From: Cupriavidus laharis
GTDB lineage: Bacteria > Pseudomonadota > Gammaproteobacteria > Burkholderiales > Burkholderiaceae
Direction of reading: 5' to 3'
Assembly: GCF_914271435.1 (NCBI RefSeq)
Contig: NZ_CAJZAI010000004.1
Span: 310,001 to 374,000, forward strand
Length of the DNA: 64,000 nucleotides
A program made the position numbers and the translations under genes. The notes beneath the pieces were generated by a model. It was not told where the DNA came from, did not search any database, and saw only the letters and a program-made list of their open reading frames with translations. How positions within the stretch are numbered: the stretch's first letter is position 1; the number at the start of each line of letters is the position of its first letter. Of the stretch, positions 63,063-64,000 are shown in pieces.

Positions 63063-63890
63063 TCAGCCGCAGTTGAGCGTGGCCACGACCGGCGTGTGAT
63101 CGGACGGCTGCTCCCAGGCGCGCGGCACGCGGTCGATCACGCAGGCCGAGCAATTGCCGGCCAGCGCGGGCGACAGCAGGATGTGGTCGATGCGCAGGCC
63201 GGCATTGCGCCGGAACGCAAACATGCGGTAATCCCACCAGGAGAAGGTTTTCTCCGGCTGCTCGAACTTGCGGAAGGCATCGGCCAGTCCCAGTTCGACC
63301 AGCGCGGCAAACGCCGCGCGCTCCTGCGGCGAGACCAGGTTCTGGCCTTCCCACTTGGCGGGGTCGTGCACGTCGCGGTCTTCGGGCGCGATGTTGAAGT
63401 CGCCGAGCAGCGCGAGCCGCGGATACTTCACGAGTTCTTCGCGCAGCCACGCCGTCATGGCTTCGAGCCACTTCAGCTTGTAGACGAACTTGTCCGAGTC
63501 CAGTGCCTGCCCGTTCGGGAAATAGGCGCAGACCAGCCGGACGTCGCCGTACGTGGCGGCCACGACGCGCTGCTGCGCATCTTCAAAACCGGGGATGTTG
63601 CGCACCACATCGGTCGGGCCTGGCATGCTGGCATCGCGCGCGAGGATGGCAACGCCGTTGTACGTCTTCTGGCCCGTGTAGACGCTGTGGAACCCCGCGT
63701 TCTCCAGCTCCGCAAGCGGATACTTGTCGTCGGGCAGCTTCAGTTCCTGCAGGCACAGCGCGTCGATCGGCGCGCCGGCCTGCTCCTGTTCCGTCAGCCA
63801 TTGCAGCACCTGCGGCAGGCGGACCTTGAGCGAGTTGACGTTCCAGCTCGCGATGCGAAGCGGGCCGGAGGTAGGCAGGGCCGCGCTCAT
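63063..63890 (-). CDS. xthA: Exodeoxyribonuclease III
   Basis: A 275-residue AP endonuclease/exonuclease III of the exonuclease-endonuclease-phosphatase fold. It has WNVNSLKVRLPQVLQWL, the metal-binding LCLQELKLPDDKYP, LLGDFNIAPEDRDVHDP, and the C-terminal LRIDHILLSPAL and SDHTPV blocks with the catalytic Asp and His. It repairs abasic sites and 3' blocks. Its ATG overlaps the stop of the preceding oligopeptidase gene (ATGA). Confidence 0.95.
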   Translation of the reverse strand: MSAALPTSGPLRIASWNVNSLKVRLPQVLQWLTEQEQAGAPIDALCLQELKLPDDKYPLAELENAGFHSVYTGQKTYNGVAILARDASMPGPTDVVRNIPGFEDAQQRVVAATYGDVRLVCAYFPNGQALDSDKFVYKLKWLEAMTAWLREELVKYPRLALLGDFNIAPEDRDVHDPAKWEGQNLVSPQERAAFAALVELGLADAFRKFEQPEKTFSWWDYRMFAFRRNAGLRIDHILLSPALAGNCSACVIDRVPRAWEQPSDHTPVVATLNCG

Positions 63891-64000
63891 GCCGCCATGC
63901 CTCCGTGGCGCAGCAGCGCATCGATCTGCGGCGCGCGGCCGCGGAACGCGACGAAGGAATCCATGGCGGGGCGGCTGCCGCCGACCGACAGGATCTCGCG
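63887..64000 (-). CDS. prlC: Oligopeptidase A (M3 peptidase), C-terminal end only
   Basis: The last 37 codons of a gene that continues beyond the right edge. REILSVGGSRPAMDSF and AFRGRAPQIDALLRHGG match the C terminus of M3 zinc oligopeptidases such as PrlC, which degrade short peptides in the cytoplasm. The stop overlaps the xthA start by four bases, so the two are translated in tandem. Confidence 0.85.
   Translation of the reverse strand, partial: REILSVGGSRPAMDSFVAFRGRAPQIDALLRHGGMAA

Overview
The window looks like a Betaproteobacterial chromosome of the Burkholderiales, most likely Cupriavidus or Ralstonia. The evidence is GC-rich coding with strong GGAG-type ribosome sites, a 1613-residue NAD-dependent glutamate dehydrogenase, a Bug-family tripartite tricarboxylate binding protein, and a conserved xthA next to an oligopeptidase A tail. 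This placement is inferred from gene families read by eye; no database was searched.

Bases 1 to about 44,570 are a genomic island with its left end outside the window. Its right end is marked by a 51-base 3' fragment of a tRNA-Pro(GGG) gene with its terminator (44,520-44,608), which reads as attR. The island is mostly immunity genes. From left to right it carries: a GmrSD-like DUF262/DUF1524 restriction protein with a tiny coupled ORF; an ADP-ribosylglycohydrolase; a second, divergent S-adenosylmethionine synthetase with a DUF3293 gene behind a candidate leader RNA/terminator; a coupled pair made of a DUF4145-RecD-like helicase and a TPR/OB-fold protein; and a tyrosine recombinase. Next come about 2.3 kb of largely gene-free DNA with six iterons and a perfect DnaA box (a probable relic plasmid origin), a truncated second integrase and an orphan 128-residue gene. 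The island ends with two complete phage-defence operons arranged back to back.

Those two operons are the core. A type I Zorya operon (RHH regulator, zorA, zorB, zorC, zorD) runs leftward from 24.8 kb. A type 2 BREX (Pgl) operon (small Xre regulator, pglW, pglX, pglY, pglZ, brxD, brxHI) runs rightward from 25.0 kb. They share a 238-bp divergent promoter region, and nearly all joints within each operon are 1-8 base overlaps. Zorya is known to couple a MotAB-like envelope motor to a nuclease-helicase effector; BREX 2 modifies host DNA and blocks phage replication. The extra metK could plausibly protect SAM supply for PglX.

From 44.6 kb the sequence is ordinary chromosome: several small conserved proteins, a cupin, NAD-glutamate dehydrogenase, a MarR-like regulator, an acetyl-CoA hydrolase/CoA-transferase, a secreted repeat protein and a Bug receptor. 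These are followed by a ParDE module with a frameshifted toxin, two identical tRNA-Lys(CTT) genes flanking a LysR regulator and an 8-oxoguanine-deaminase-like amidohydrolase, a DUF1488 protein, a SulP transporter, exonuclease III, and the end of an oligopeptidase A gene.
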